This document shows positions 34,695-44,200 of a stretch of 64,000 nucleotides of DNA, in pieces. The position numbers and the translations under genes were made by a program. Within the stretch, counting starts at the first letter, position 1; every line of letters begins with the position of its first letter. The stretch is from Actinoplanes couchii (GTDB lineage Bacteria; Actinomycetota; Actinomycetes; Mycobacteriales; Micromonosporaceae): assembly GCF_016862075.1 (NCBI RefSeq), contig NZ_BOMG01000102.1, positions 1 to 64,000 of the forward strand. Direction: 5' to 3'. The notes below the pieces were generated by a model. It ran no database searches and was not told where the DNA came from. It saw only the letters and a program-made list of their open reading frames with translations.

Positions 34695-35807
34695 TCAGCC
34701 CGCGCCGAAGAAGCGGCGGATGCTGCCGGCCACGATGTCGATCTGGTCGTCGGCCAGTTCCGGGTGCAGTGGCAGGGACAGCACCCGGTCGCACAGGCGT
34801 TCGGTGTGCGGCAGTTTCCAGTGCTCCAGCCCGAGGCCCTTCTGCCGGTGCAGCGGGACCGGCCAGGAGATCAGCGTCTCGATGCCGTCGGCGCGCAGGT
34901 GCTCGACGAGCCGGTCCCGGGCGTCGGTGGTGACCGGATAGTTCTGGAACACGTCGTAGCGGCGGCCGTCGGCGTTTGGCCCGACCGGCAGTTCCAGGTC
35001 GGGGACGTCACCGAGTTGTTCGTCGTAGCGGCGGGCCAGTTCCCGGCGGCGTTCGATCCATTGCGGCAGCCGGGCCAGCCGCCAGTCCAGGACCGCGGCC
35101 TGCAGGTTGTCCAGCCGGCAGTTGTAGCCCCAGCCGTCGATCTCGGCCTTGGCGACCCGGCCGTGGTCGCGCAGGTGCAGCAGCCGGTCGGCGAGCGGCT
35201 CGTCGTCGGTGAGGACCGCGCCGCCGTCGCCGAACGCGCCGAGCAGTTTCGCCGGATAGAACGAGTAGGTGCTGGCCAGCCCGAACGTCCCGGCGGTCTG
35301 CCCGTCCAGGGTGGCGCCCAGAGCCTGCGCGGCGTCCTCGATCACGGTGGCCCCGGCCTCCCCGGCCAGGTGCATGACCGTGGGCATGTCCACGGTCCGC
35401 CCGTTCAGGTGCACCGGGATGATCACCCGGGTCCGGCTGGTGATCTTCGCTGCCAGGTCGTCGATGTCCATCAGGTGGTCCGGGCCGATGTCGGCGAAGA
35501 CCGGTTTGGCCCCGCGCAGCACGAACGGGGAGATGGTGGCGACGAAGGTGTGCGCCACGGTCAGCACCTCGTCGCCGGGGCCGACGTCCAGGGCGTGCGC
35601 GAGCAGCCGCAGCCCGTCGGTGCAGTTGCTCACCCCGACCGCCCGGCGCGAGGTGTTGAACGCCGCCAGGTTGTTCTCGAACTCCAGCAGCTGGTGGCGC
35701 AGCATGAGGTCGCCGGCGGCGAGGGTGTCCTCGATGAGCGGCAGCAGTTCCGCGCGCTGCCGTCGCCACTGTTCGGGGTAGTCAACGAATCTGACTCGCC
35801 AGTCCAC
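34695..35807 (-). CDS. DegT/DnrJ/EryC1/StrS aminotransferase
   Basis: A 370-residue PLP enzyme, a standard member: GDEVLTVAHTFVATISPFVLRGAKPVFADIGPD, VIEDAAQALGATLDG (PLP Asp) and STYSFYPAKLLGAFGDGG with the Schiff-base Lys, then GYNCRLDNLQAAVL. Converts a keto nucleotide sugar to an amino sugar, probably the 4- or 3-keto product of the CapD-type dehydratase encoded divergently. Overlaps the transketolase C-terminal subunit by 26 bp and ends 11 bp before GT2. Confidence 0.92.
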   Translation of the reverse strand: MDWRVRFVDYPEQWRRQRAELLPLIEDTLAAGDLMLRHQLLEFENNLAAFNTSRRAVGVSNCTDGLRLLAHALDVGPGDEVLTVAHTFVATISPFVLRGAKPVFADIGPDHLMDIDDLAAKITSRTRVIIPVHLNGRTVDMPTVMHLAGEAGATVIEDAAQALGATLDGQTAGTFGLASTYSFYPAKLLGAFGDGGAVLTDDEPLADRLLHLRDHGRVAKAEIDGWGYNCRLDNLQAAVLDWRLARLPQWIERRRELARRYDEQLGDVPDLELPVGPNADGRRYDVFQNYPVTTDARDRLVEHLRADGIETLISWPVPLHRQKGLGLEHWKLPHTERLCDRVLSLPLHPELADDQIDIVAGSIRRFFGAG

Positions 35808-36729
35808 GGTGGGCCTCCAGATGGTTACGGACCCGCCGCCGGATCGACTCCGGGTCCAGTTCGTACGCGCCGCGCAGGTACTCCTGGTCGCCGACGACCG
35901 ACATCGACTGGTTCGGCAGCGCGATCCGGACCAGTGGGGTTCCGGCCGCCGCCTCGGCCAGCACCTCGGCGACCGCGCTGCCCAGCCCGCCGACGATCGA
36001 GTGCTCCTCGACCGTGGCGATCAGGGCGTAGGCGCCGGCCGCCTCGCGGATCGGAAGGGTGTCCAGCGGGTCCAGCCACGGGAAACTGCGCACGTCGGCC
36101 CGGATCCCGTCGAGTTCCAGCAGCTCGGCGGCCCGGCAGACGTTGTCCAGGATGGCGCCGGTGGAACACAGCAGCACCTCGCCGCCGTGCGACAGCGGGA
36201 TCGACGTGCCGCGCGGGGCGTCGACCGGGTGGGTGTGCACCGTACGCTCGCCGGTCTTGCCCAGCCGCAGGTAGGCGGGGCCGCCACCGGCGAGCAGATC
36301 GGTGAGCACCGCCCCCACCTCGGCCGGGTCGCCGGGCGCGGCGACCGCCATGCCGGGCAGCGCCCGCATGATCGCCAGGTCCTCGGTGGCGTGGTGGGAC
36401 ATGCCGAGCGCGCCGTACGCCATCCCGCCGCCGACCGCGACCACGGTGACGTCGGCGTGGTGGTAGCAGATGTCGTTGCGGATCTGTTCCAGGCAGCGCA
36501 GGGTCGGGAAGTTCGCGATCGAGTAGGTGAACACCCGCCCGCCGGCCAGGGCGATCCCGGCGGCCAGCCCGGCCATGTTCTGCTCGGCGACCCCGGCGTT
36601 GAGGAACTGCGCGGGCCGGACCGCGGCGAACTCGTCGACCGCCCCGAACCCGAGGTCCGCGGTGATCAGCACCAGATCCGGGTCGACCAGGGCGGCCGCC
36701 AGCAGTCCGGCGAAGAACCGGTCCCTCAT
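35782..36729 (-). CDS. Transketolase-like protein, C-terminal subunit
   Basis: A 315-residue subunit holding the pyrimidine-binding and C-terminal domains of a split transketolase (COG3958-like): FLNAGVAEQNMAGLAAGIALAGGRVF includes the catalytic Glu, GMAYGALGMSHHATEDLAIMRALPG and PAYLRLGKTGER follow. It pairs with the N-terminal subunit encoded just upstream with a 4-bp overlap. Split transketolases of this kind are common outside central metabolism; in a polysaccharide operon it probably transfers a two-carbon unit onto a nucleotide sugar. ATG 36729. Confidence 0.88.
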   Translation of the reverse strand: MRDRFFAGLLAAALVDPDLVLITADLGFGAVDEFAAVRPAQFLNAGVAEQNMAGLAAGIALAGGRVFTYSIANFPTLRCLEQIRNDICYHHADVTVVAVGGGMAYGALGMSHHATEDLAIMRALPGMAVAAPGDPAEVGAVLTDLLAGGGPAYLRLGKTGERTVHTHPVDAPRGTSIPLSHGGEVLLCSTGAILDNVCRAAELLELDGIRADVRSFPWLDPLDTLPIREAAGAYALIATVEEHSIVGGLGSAVAEVLAEAAAGTPLVRIALPNQSMSVVGDQEYLRGAYELDPESIRRRVRNHLEAHRGLASQIR

Positions 36730-37532
36730 CCGGTGCCCACCTCGGCCAGCGCCCGTTCCAGTTCCTCGGGTGACGGCGGCCGGTAGTGCCAGAGCACCTG
36801 GTTCTCCATGAACGAGACACCCTTGCCCTTGACCGTACGGGCCAGCACGCACCGTGGCCGGGCCCGTCCCGGTTCCCGCGGCACCCGCATGGTGGCGGCC
36901 AGGGCCTCGTGGTCGTGGCCGTCGACCTCGGCGACCTCCCAGCCGAACGACTCCCACTTGGCCGCGAACGGTTCCAGCCGCAACGTGTCCTCGGTGGTGC
37001 CCATCGACTGCAGCCCGTTGCAGTCCACCACCGCGACCAGCAGGCCCAGCTCGTGGTGCCCGGCGAACATGGCCGCCTCCCACACGCTGCCCTCGTCGCA
37101 TTCGCCGTCGCCGAGCAGCACGTAGGTGCGCCACTCCCGGCCCATCTGCCGGGCCCGCCAGGCCAGTCCCGCGCCGACCGGCAGGCCGTGCCCGAGCGAG
37201 CCGGTGGACAGGTCGACGCCGGGGATGCCGACGTGGCTGACGTGCCCGGACAGGTAGGAGCCGTTCTGGTAGTGCCGGTGCAGCACGGCCGGGTCGAAGA
37301 AGCCCCGTTCGGCGAGCACCGCGTAGAGGGCGGCGCCGGCGTGGCCCTTGCTCATCACGAACCGGTCCCGGTCGGCCCAGTGCGGCTGTTCCGGGTCGAC
37401 GCGCAGCACCTCGGCGTAGAGCACGGCCAGGATGTCCGCGCAGGACAGCGCGGAGCCGACGTGCGAGCTGCGCCCGACGCTGGTCATGGTCAGGACGTGC
37501 CGTCGCACCGCGTCCGCGAGTCGCCGGCTCAT
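36726..37532 (-). CDS. Transketolase-like protein, N-terminal (ThDP-binding) subunit
   Basis: A 268-residue ThDP pyrophosphate-binding subunit: HVGSALSCADILAVLYAEVL, DRFVMSKGHAGAALYAVLAERG, GSLGHGLPVGAGLAWRARQMG and the ThDP motif GDGECDEGSVWEAAMFAGHHELGLLVAVVDCNG. Together with the next gene it makes a full transketolase-like enzyme. ATG 37532 overlaps the TylF-like gene stop; coupled at both ends. Substrate inferred only from context. Confidence 0.88.
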   Translation of the reverse strand: MSRRLADAVRRHVLTMTSVGRSSHVGSALSCADILAVLYAEVLRVDPEQPHWADRDRFVMSKGHAGAALYAVLAERGFFDPAVLHRHYQNGSYLSGHVSHVGIPGVDLSTGSLGHGLPVGAGLAWRARQMGREWRTYVLLGDGECDEGSVWEAAMFAGHHELGLLVAVVDCNGLQSMGTTEDTLRLEPFAAKWESFGWEVAEVDGHDHEALAATMRVPREPGRARPRCVLARTVKGKGVSFMENQVLWHYRPPSPEELERALAEVGTG

Positions 37533-38269
37533 AGGACGGCGTACCCGATGTAGGGGTCGAAGTCGAACCGGCGCAGTTCCAGGGTGTTGATCCCCACCTC
37601 GTCCAGGACCGCCGTCGTCTCGCCCGGCCAGAGCGGGTTGTCCAGCTCGTCGAAGGCCAGGACCGCGCCCTTGGGCATCCGGGGCAGCAGGTGCCGCAGC
37701 GCCGCCTTGGTCGGTTCGTACAGGTCCAGGTCGAGGAAGAGCAGGCTGACCACCAGGTGCGGGTTCTCGGCCACGAACGACGGGATGGTCTCGGTGACGT
37801 CGCCCGGGATCAGCCGGGCCTTCGGCAGGTGCCCGAGGAAACGGTCGGTGTCGTAGATCTCCAGCAGTTTCGACAGCTCGTCGTAGCTGTTCGAGGCCAG
37901 GTCCCCGGCCCGCGCGCCGGTGCTCTCCGGCCGGTCGTTCGCGCCCACCTCGGGGAACCCGCCGAACGAGTCGAAACCGTACAGCCGCCGGGTCAGGTTG
38001 GTCGGTTCCAGGGCGGCGCTGAGCTGGGCGAACGTCATGAAGCTGCTGCCCCGGAACACGCCGCACTCGACGATCGAGCCCTTCACCGGCAGCGCCAGTT
38101 TGAACAGCTCGTAGAGGGCGGCGAACCGGGTCACCTGGGCCCGCCGGGCGTACCGGGCCATGTTCGCCAGCCGGGTCGGCAGGTCGTCGGCGCTGTGCGT
38201 GAAGACCTCGGCGATCGCCGCCGGCACCCGCCGCTCGGTGTCGGTCTGCAACGCTCCCGGGCTGGTCAT
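37529..38269 (-). CDS. TylF/MycF-type O-methyltransferase
   Basis: A 246-residue SAM- and Mg-dependent methyltransferase of the macrocin O-methyltransferase family: SIVECGVFRGSSFMTFAQ (SAM loop), RLYGFDSFGGFPEV, LLFLDLDLYEPTKAALRHL with the metal-binding Asp pair, and FDELDNPLWPGETTAV. These methylate sugar hydroxyls. The operon context suggests methylation of a sugar of the repeat unit. ATG 38269 is preferred; the frame extends upstream as a shadow. Coupled to flanking genes by 4-bp overlaps. Confidence 0.9.
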   Translation of the reverse strand: MTSPGALQTDTERRVPAAIAEVFTHSADDLPTRLANMARYARRAQVTRFAALYELFKLALPVKGSIVECGVFRGSSFMTFAQLSAALEPTNLTRRLYGFDSFGGFPEVGANDRPESTGARAGDLASNSYDELSKLLEIYDTDRFLGHLPKARLIPGDVTETIPSFVAENPHLVVSLLFLDLDLYEPTKAALRHLLPRMPKGAVLAFDELDNPLWPGETTAVLDEVGINTLELRRFDFDPYIGYAVL

Positions 38270-39660
38270 GCCGCCGCCTCCATCGACATCCGCCCCCACC
38301 AGCGTTTCTCGGCCGGGCGGGGGCTGGTGTACTCGTCGAAACCGGGGGTGGCGTCCGGGTCGCGGCGCGGCACCATGTTCAGCACGCAGCCCAGCAGGGA
38401 CGCGTTGACCGCGTGCAGCGCCCGCACCGCCGCGGTGACCTGGGTGCCGGTGGTCCGCCGGGACCGCACCACCAGCAGGGTGCCGTCGGCCCGTGCCGCC
38501 ACCACCTCACCGTCGGTGACCGGCAGCAGCGGCGGGCAGTCGAAGATCACCACGTCGAACCGGCGGCGCACCTCGTCGACCAGGTCGGTCATCCGGGGCG
38601 AGCTGAGCAGTTCGCTGGGATTGTGCGGCGGCGGTCCACCGGCCAGGAGCCACAGACCCACACCCCACGGTTGTACGGCCTGATCGAGGTCGGCCGTCCC
38701 GTTCAGCACACTGCTCAGCCCGGTCTGCCCGTCCAGCCCGAGGAACCGGCCCAGTCGCGGGCGGCGCAGTTCGGCGTCCACCACCAGCACCCGCTGGCCG
38801 GTCTCGGCGAACAGCAGGGCCAGGCTGCACACGATCGCCGACCGGCCCTCGCGGGGGACCGCGCTGGTCACCGCCAGGGTCTTCAGCGAACTCCCGGCGG
38901 CCGCCGACTGCAGCAGCGTGCGGACCTGACGCAGCGCCTCGGTCCGCGCCGACGTGCCGGGTGACACGAACGGCCCGGACACCGCGGGCGCCCCGTCGTC
39001 CTGCGGCACCCGGGCCAGCACCGGGGTGGCGGCCAGTTCCCGCAGCGAGTCCGCGGACCGGACGGTGTTGTCGGAGACCTCCCGGACCACCGCCGCGCCG
39101 GCGCCGACGATCAGCCCGGCCATCAGGGCGAGCGCGTAGTTGTCGATCGGGCGCGGCGCCACCGGGTCGGGCATCATCCGGGGCCCGTCGACCACCTCGA
39201 CCCGGATCACCGGATCACCGCCGGGTTGGGTCTCCAGGTTCTCCACCGTGGTCTTGAACAGCACCGACAGCTTGCGGGACAGCAGCATGGCCCGGTCCGG
39301 CGAGGTGTCCTGCACGGTGACCTCCATCAGGACGGTGTCGGCGACGGTCTCGGCGGTGATCTGATCGCCGATCTCCTCGGGTGTCAGGCTCACGCCTTCG
39401 ACGGTGGACAGGGGGAGTTCGATCTCCTCGCTGGTGAGCAGTTCGGCGTAGGTGGCGAGCCGGCCGGAGGAGAACATGCTGGCCGGGTAGAGCTCGGCGG
39501 CCTCGGCCATCGGCGCGGTGAAGAAGAACGTGACCCGGGCCGCGTAGACCGGAGTGGTCCGGACGTTCACCACCAGAGCCACGCCGAGCGCGACGACGAC
39601 CGAACCCACCAGCAGCCACCAATGTCTCTTGGCCACACGGAGGTAGTCGCGCAGGCCCAT
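38266..39660 (-). CDS. Wzz/BY-kinase-like chain-length protein with degenerate Walker A
   Basis: A 464-residue protein. Residues 1-50 and 170-192 carry the two membrane helices of a polysaccharide copolymerase with the extracytoplasmic Wzz region between them; residues 240-420 form a CpsD-like P-loop domain. Its Walker A reads SAVPREGRSA (266-275) where active BY-kinases have PGEGKS/T, so the catalytic Lys is Arg. Walker A' (VDAELRRPRLG) and Walker B (VVIFDCPPLL) are close to normal. The usual C-terminal Tyr cluster is absent; only one Tyr (FDEYTS) remains. It probably controls chain length, perhaps without kinase activity. First gene of the ten-gene operon. Confidence 0.85.
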   Translation of the reverse strand: MGLRDYLRVAKRHWWLLVGSVVVALGVALVVNVRTTPVYAARVTFFFTAPMAEAAELYPASMFSSGRLATYAELLTSEEIELPLSTVEGVSLTPEEIGDQITAETVADTVLMEVTVQDTSPDRAMLLSRKLSVLFKTTVENLETQPGGDPVIRVEVVDGPRMMPDPVAPRPIDNYALALMAGLIVGAGAAVVREVSDNTVRSADSLRELAATPVLARVPQDDGAPAVSGPFVSPGTSARTEALRQVRTLLQSAAAGSSLKTLAVTSAVPREGRSAIVCSLALLFAETGQRVLVVDAELRRPRLGRFLGLDGQTGLSSVLNGTADLDQAVQPWGVGLWLLAGGPPPHNPSELLSSPRMTDLVDEVRRRFDVVIFDCPPLLPVTDGEVVAARADGTLLVVRSRRTTGTQVTAAVRALHAVNASLLGCVLNMVPRRDPDATPGFDEYTSPRPAEKRWWGRMSMEAAA

Positions 39661-39718
39661 GCAGAGACCTTAGGGCGATAGCCGACAAGCCTCGCGGATA
39701 TCGAAAAATCACTCTTTG

Positions 39719-39740
39719 GGGTATTACCCGCTGATAGCCT
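39719..39740 (+). promoter_or_regulatory. Palindrome and extended -10 promoter of the CapD-type gene
   Basis: GGGTA-T-TACCC (39719-39729) is a perfect inverted repeat and TGATAGCCT (39732-39740) an extended -10 element in the 86-bp divergent region. The GTG start at 39747 is 6 nt past the -10 with no Shine-Dalgarno sequence, so a leaderless mRNA is likely. Confidence 0.5.
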
Positions 39741-39746
39741 GCCGAC

Positions 39747-41201
39747 GTGCGAGTCCCCTTGGTGCCGATCGGCGCGGCGATCGCGCTGGTCCTCGGTGTC
39801 CGGTCGGCACGCTCGCGGCGGCGCCGGCGCCACCGGCGCTCGGACGACCGGGTGATCCTGTTCGGCGCCGGCCGGGCCGGTTCCCTGCTGCTGCGGTCGA
39901 TGCTCGCCGACCCGGACGAGCGGTGCCTGCCGGTGGGGCTGCTCGACGACGACCCCGGCAAACACCGGCAGCGGGTGCACGGGGTACCGGTCCTGGGCGG
40001 GCGCGCCGACATCGGGACCGTGCTGCGGCGTACCGGCGCGGGAACCCTGGTCTTCTCGGTCGCCAACGCGGGCGCCGACCTGGTCCGCGACGTCCGGGAA
40101 CGCACCGTCGCGGCGGGCGCGGCCTTCAAGGTGGTGCCGTCGGTGACCGAGTTGGTGGACCATCCGGTCGCCGTCGACGACATCCGCGACGTGCAGGTCG
40201 CCGACCTGCTGGGCCGGCACCAGATCGACACCTGCCTGGACGCCGTCGGCGGGTTCCTGACCGGGCGGCGGGTGCTGGTCACCGGGGCCGGCGGCTCGAT
40301 CGGCTCGGAACTGTGCCGGCAGATCCACCGGTTCCACCCGGGCGAGCTGATCATGCTGGATCGCGATGAATCGGCGTTGCAGGCCACCCAGCTCTCCATC
40401 GACGCCCGGGCCGGCATCGACGATCCGTCGATCGTGCTGGCCGACCTGCGCGACGCCGCCCACCTGCGGCAGATCTTCCGCACCCACCGGCCCGAGGTGG
40501 TCTTCCACGCCGCCGCCCTCAAACACCTGGCGCTGCTGCAGCGGTTCCCCGGCGAGGCGTTCAAGACCAACGTGCTCGGCACCCTGAACGTGCTGGCCGC
40601 CGCCGAAGGGGTGGAACGGTTCGTCAACATCTCCACCGACAAGGCCGCCGACCCGACCAGTGTCCTGGGCTGCTCGAAACGGGTCACCGAACGGCTCACC
40701 GCCTGGACCGCGGCCCGGATGCCCGGCACGTTCCTCAGCGTCCGGTTCGGCAACGTGCTCGGCAGCCGCGGCTCGGTCTTCACCACGTTCACCGCCCAGA
40801 TCGCCGACGGCGGCCCGGTCACCGTCACCCACCCCGACGTGACCAGGTATTTCATGACCGTCCAGGAGGCGGTGCACCTGGTCGTGCAGGCCGCAGCGAT
40901 CGGCCGCGACGGCGAGGCGCTGGTGCTGGACATGGGCGAGCCGGTCCGGATCGCCGAGGTGGCCCGGCAGATGGTCGCGCTGCGGCCGCACCCGGTGGAC
41001 ATCCGCTTCACCGGGCTGCGGCCGGGGGAGAAGCTGACCGAGACCCTGTTCGGCGCCCGCGAGGTGGACGAACGCCCGTTCCATCCGCTGATCTCGCACG
41101 TCGAGGTGCCGCCGCTGAGCGCCGCCGACGTCACCCGCCTCGACCCGGACGGCTCCCCGGAGGACACCGTCGAGGGTCTAGCCGAGCTCTGCCGGTGCTA
41201 G
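39747..41201 (+). CDS. CapD/FlaA1-type nucleotide-sugar 4,6-dehydratase
   Basis: A 484-residue enzyme with two Rossmann regions: residues 35-135 a CoA-binding-like domain (RVILFGAGRAGSLLLRSM) and 165-480 the SDR dehydratase (VTGAGGSIGSELCRQI, NVLGTLNVL, ISTDKAADPTSVLGCSKR, SVRFGNVLGSRGSV, LRPGEKLTE). It resembles WbpM/PglF, which form 4-keto-6-deoxy UDP-HexNAc, but the four N-terminal helices are replaced by one short hydrophobic stretch, and the catalytic Met/Tyr position reads Leu (SVLGCSK). Divergent from the exopolysaccharide operon; it would supply the keto sugar for the DegT enzymes. Ends overlapping the helicase gene by 24 bp, tail to tail. Confidence 0.88.
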   Translation: MRVPLVPIGAAIALVLGVRSARSRRRRRHRRSDDRVILFGAGRAGSLLLRSMLADPDERCLPVGLLDDDPGKHRQRVHGVPVLGGRADIGTVLRRTGAGTLVFSVANAGADLVRDVRERTVAAGAAFKVVPSVTELVDHPVAVDDIRDVQVADLLGRHQIDTCLDAVGGFLTGRRVLVTGAGGSIGSELCRQIHRFHPGELIMLDRDESALQATQLSIDARAGIDDPSIVLADLRDAAHLRQIFRTHRPEVVFHAAALKHLALLQRFPGEAFKTNVLGTLNVLAAAEGVERFVNISTDKAADPTSVLGCSKRVTERLTAWTAARMPGTFLSVRFGNVLGSRGSVFTTFTAQIADGGPVTVTHPDVTRYFMTVQEAVHLVVQAAAIGRDGEALVLDMGEPVRIAEVARQMVALRPHPVDIRFTGLRPGEKLTETLFGAREVDERPFHPLISHVEVPPLSAADVTRLDPDGSPEDTVEGLAELCRC

Positions 41202-44200
41202 CGCGGGCAGCTCCAGCACCCGGGCCACCGGCGCCCGGTCCGACAGCACCACCCGGGGCGCCCCGGCGGACAGTTCCAGCGCCGACCGCAGCCGTTCCTC
41301 CTCGCGCTCCCGGTCGCGGTACCAGGCGATCGACCAGATCCGGTGCAGCTTCCAGCCCAGGTTCGCCAGCACCTGACCACTGAGCCGGTCACGGTCGCGG
41401 GCGGCCGAACAACCGGCGTACGACGGCCCGTCACACCTGATGCCCAGCGCGAAACCGGCGTCCGCCCGCCCCGGCACCCGGACCCCGATGTCGATCCGGC
41501 CGCCCGACGACCCCAGCGCCGGGTACGCCGGATACCCCCAGGACCGCACCGCCGCCAGCACCGACTCGGTGAACGCGCCACCGGTCGCGACCGGGGCCTC
41601 GGCGGCCACCGCGCCGTGCTCGGCGTACTCCAGGTAGCGGGCCAGCAGGCGAACCCCCTCGTTGTCGGTGATCGGCACGTCCCGGGCGCTGATCGAGGTC
41701 ACGATCTCCACCCGGTACCGGGCCCGGGTGATCGCCACGTTCAGCCGCCGGCCGCCGTTCGGCCGGTTCAGCGCCCCGAAGTTGGCGCTGATCTTCCCGG
41801 CCTCGTCGTAGCCGTACCCGATCGAGAAGATCATCACGTCGCGTTCGTCGCCCTGCACCGACTCCAGGCTCTTGACGAAGAACCCGTGCAACCGGTCGTC
41901 GTCGAAGACCCGCCCCCGGGCCAGCACCTCCAGGGCCCGCTCGATCGCCTCCGCCTGCGCCACCGAGAACGTCACCACCCCCAGCGACAGCCCTGGCCGG
42001 GTGGCGAAGTGGTGCAGGATCCGCTCGGCGACCCGCTCCGCCTCGACCGGGTTGTCCCGCCCTCCGCTGCGCCGGTAGACACCCCCGGCCGGGAGCAGCG
42101 CCACCCCGGTGTCCGGCCCGGCCTCGGTCGCGCTCGGGAAGACACTGAGCCGGCCGGAGTAGAACTCGTGGTTGGAGAACGCGATCAGCGCCTCGTGCCG
42201 GCTGCGGTAGTGCCAGTTCAGGCCCAGGCTCGGGAACGCGCCACAGCCCTTGGCCAGCTCCAGCACCGACTCGAAGTCCAGCACCGGCAGCTCGGCGCCG
42301 GGCTCCTCGGGGGCCACCGCGGCCCGGTCGAAGAACGACGTCGGCGGCAGCTGCCGGTCATCGCCGGCGGTGATCAGTGCCGTTCCCCGATAGACGCAGT
42401 TGATCGCGTCGGCCGGGGTCACCTGGGACGCCTCGTCGAAGATCACCACGTCGAAGCGGATGTCCGGCGGCAACGACTGGCTGACCGTCAGCGGCGACAT
42501 CAGGAAACACGGCCGCAGCCCCAGCACCAGGTCCCGGGCCTGCCCGATCAGCTCCCGGACCGGCAGATGCCGGCTGGCCTTCACCGCCTCCCGCCGGATC
42601 AGCTCGGCGCCGGGCGAGCCGGCCTCCGGGCGCCGGGACACCACGGCCCGCTCGATGTCGGCGGCGGCCGCCGCGCCCAGCCGCTGGTCCACGATCTCGA
42701 AGTCGGCCACCAGCCGGTCCCGGTCCGGGGCCCGCCACGGGCGCAGCCGCTGATCGGACTGGATGATCGCGTCCGCCCAGGACCGGAAGAACGCCCGCTC
42801 CACCGCCGGGCGCACCTGCTCGGCCGGGACGTCCCGGTCGGCGCAGAACTCGATCACCCCGTCCAGGCCGTATCCGCTGAGCACCGCCCGGGCGTCGGCG
42901 GCGGCGAACCACTCCTCCTGACCACCGGCGTCGGCCCGGATCGCCTCCAGGAACTCCCGGGCCCCCTCGTGCCCGGACAGCTGCTCGGCCAGCTCCGGCC
43001 GCCGGTCCTCGGCGAACGCCTCCAGCACCGCCTCCCGGGCCATCGCCCACTGCTCGGCCAGCCGGCCCAGCCCGGCGACCGGCCGCAGCCGCCGCAACTC
43101 CTCGGCGTGCGCGGCGGACAGCGGGCGCTCCTCGCCGGCCAGCAGGGTCCGGGCGGCGGCCGTCCACTCCAGGGCCGCGGCGAGAGCCTTCTCGTCGGTG
43201 TCGGCGCCGCGGAACGCCGCACCGAACACGGTGGTGTAGTCGGCGGCCCGCTCGTCCATCGCCGCCTCGGCCCGCACCGTCTCCTGCCGCAGCCGGCCCA
43301 GGTGCGAGACCTCGGCGAAGTCCAGGGTGCGGCCGGTCGCCGCGTCGTAGGCGTGCACCACCGCGGCCACCGCGGCCAGGGCGGCGGCGTGCGCGCGCAA
43401 CCAGCCGACAGCCGCCTCGATGCCGCCGGTGACCAGTTCCGGGCGGTCGGCGGCGTACGGGCCGGGCCGCCCGGCGAGGACCGCGTCGCGGGCGGTGGTG
43501 GCCAGCCGGATCAGGTCCGGGTCCGGGCGGGGCGAGCACAGGTACGCGGCCACCGCACCGACCGACTCGGCCGGCGCCATCCGCAGTCCCGCGTCGACCA
43601 CCTGCAGCGCCTCGGCGATCGCCGTGAAATCGGTGCCCGGGCCCTGCCAGTACCGGCCGAGCACGGTCCCGTAGGCCTGCTCGGCCGCGGCCAGGTCCAG
43701 CCGGGCCCGCTGCCACGCCACCGCCGTCTCCAGCCGCGGCAGGGCGTCCCGGATCGACGCGGTGGGCAGCACGAACGCGGCCACCACCCGCTTGTCCCGG
43801 CGATAGCCGCCGAGCATCCGCCGCCAGCCCCGGTGCACCCGGGCGAACCGGTCGGCCATCTCGTCGACCGGCTGGGTGAGGATCGCCTCGGCGAAGAACG
43901 GGCGGGCCCGTACCTCGGCGGCCATCAGGTTCTCCAGGGCCCGGCGCAGCACCTGCGCGCCGGTCGCCACGGTCGCGGCGGTACCCGGCCCGAACCAGAA
44001 CGCCTCCGGCCGGTTGCGCCGCCCGCCCAGTTCGGCCAGCGCCGCGATCCGGCTGATGTCGGCGACCGCGACCGCGTTCGGCAGCCCGAGTTTCGCGGTG
44101 ACCTGGTCGACCGCGCCGCGATGCCGTTCCAGGGTGTCGGCGGCCTCGGTACAGGCGCGGGCCTGCCGGTCGGCCTCGGCCGCGGTCAGCGGGTTCAGGT

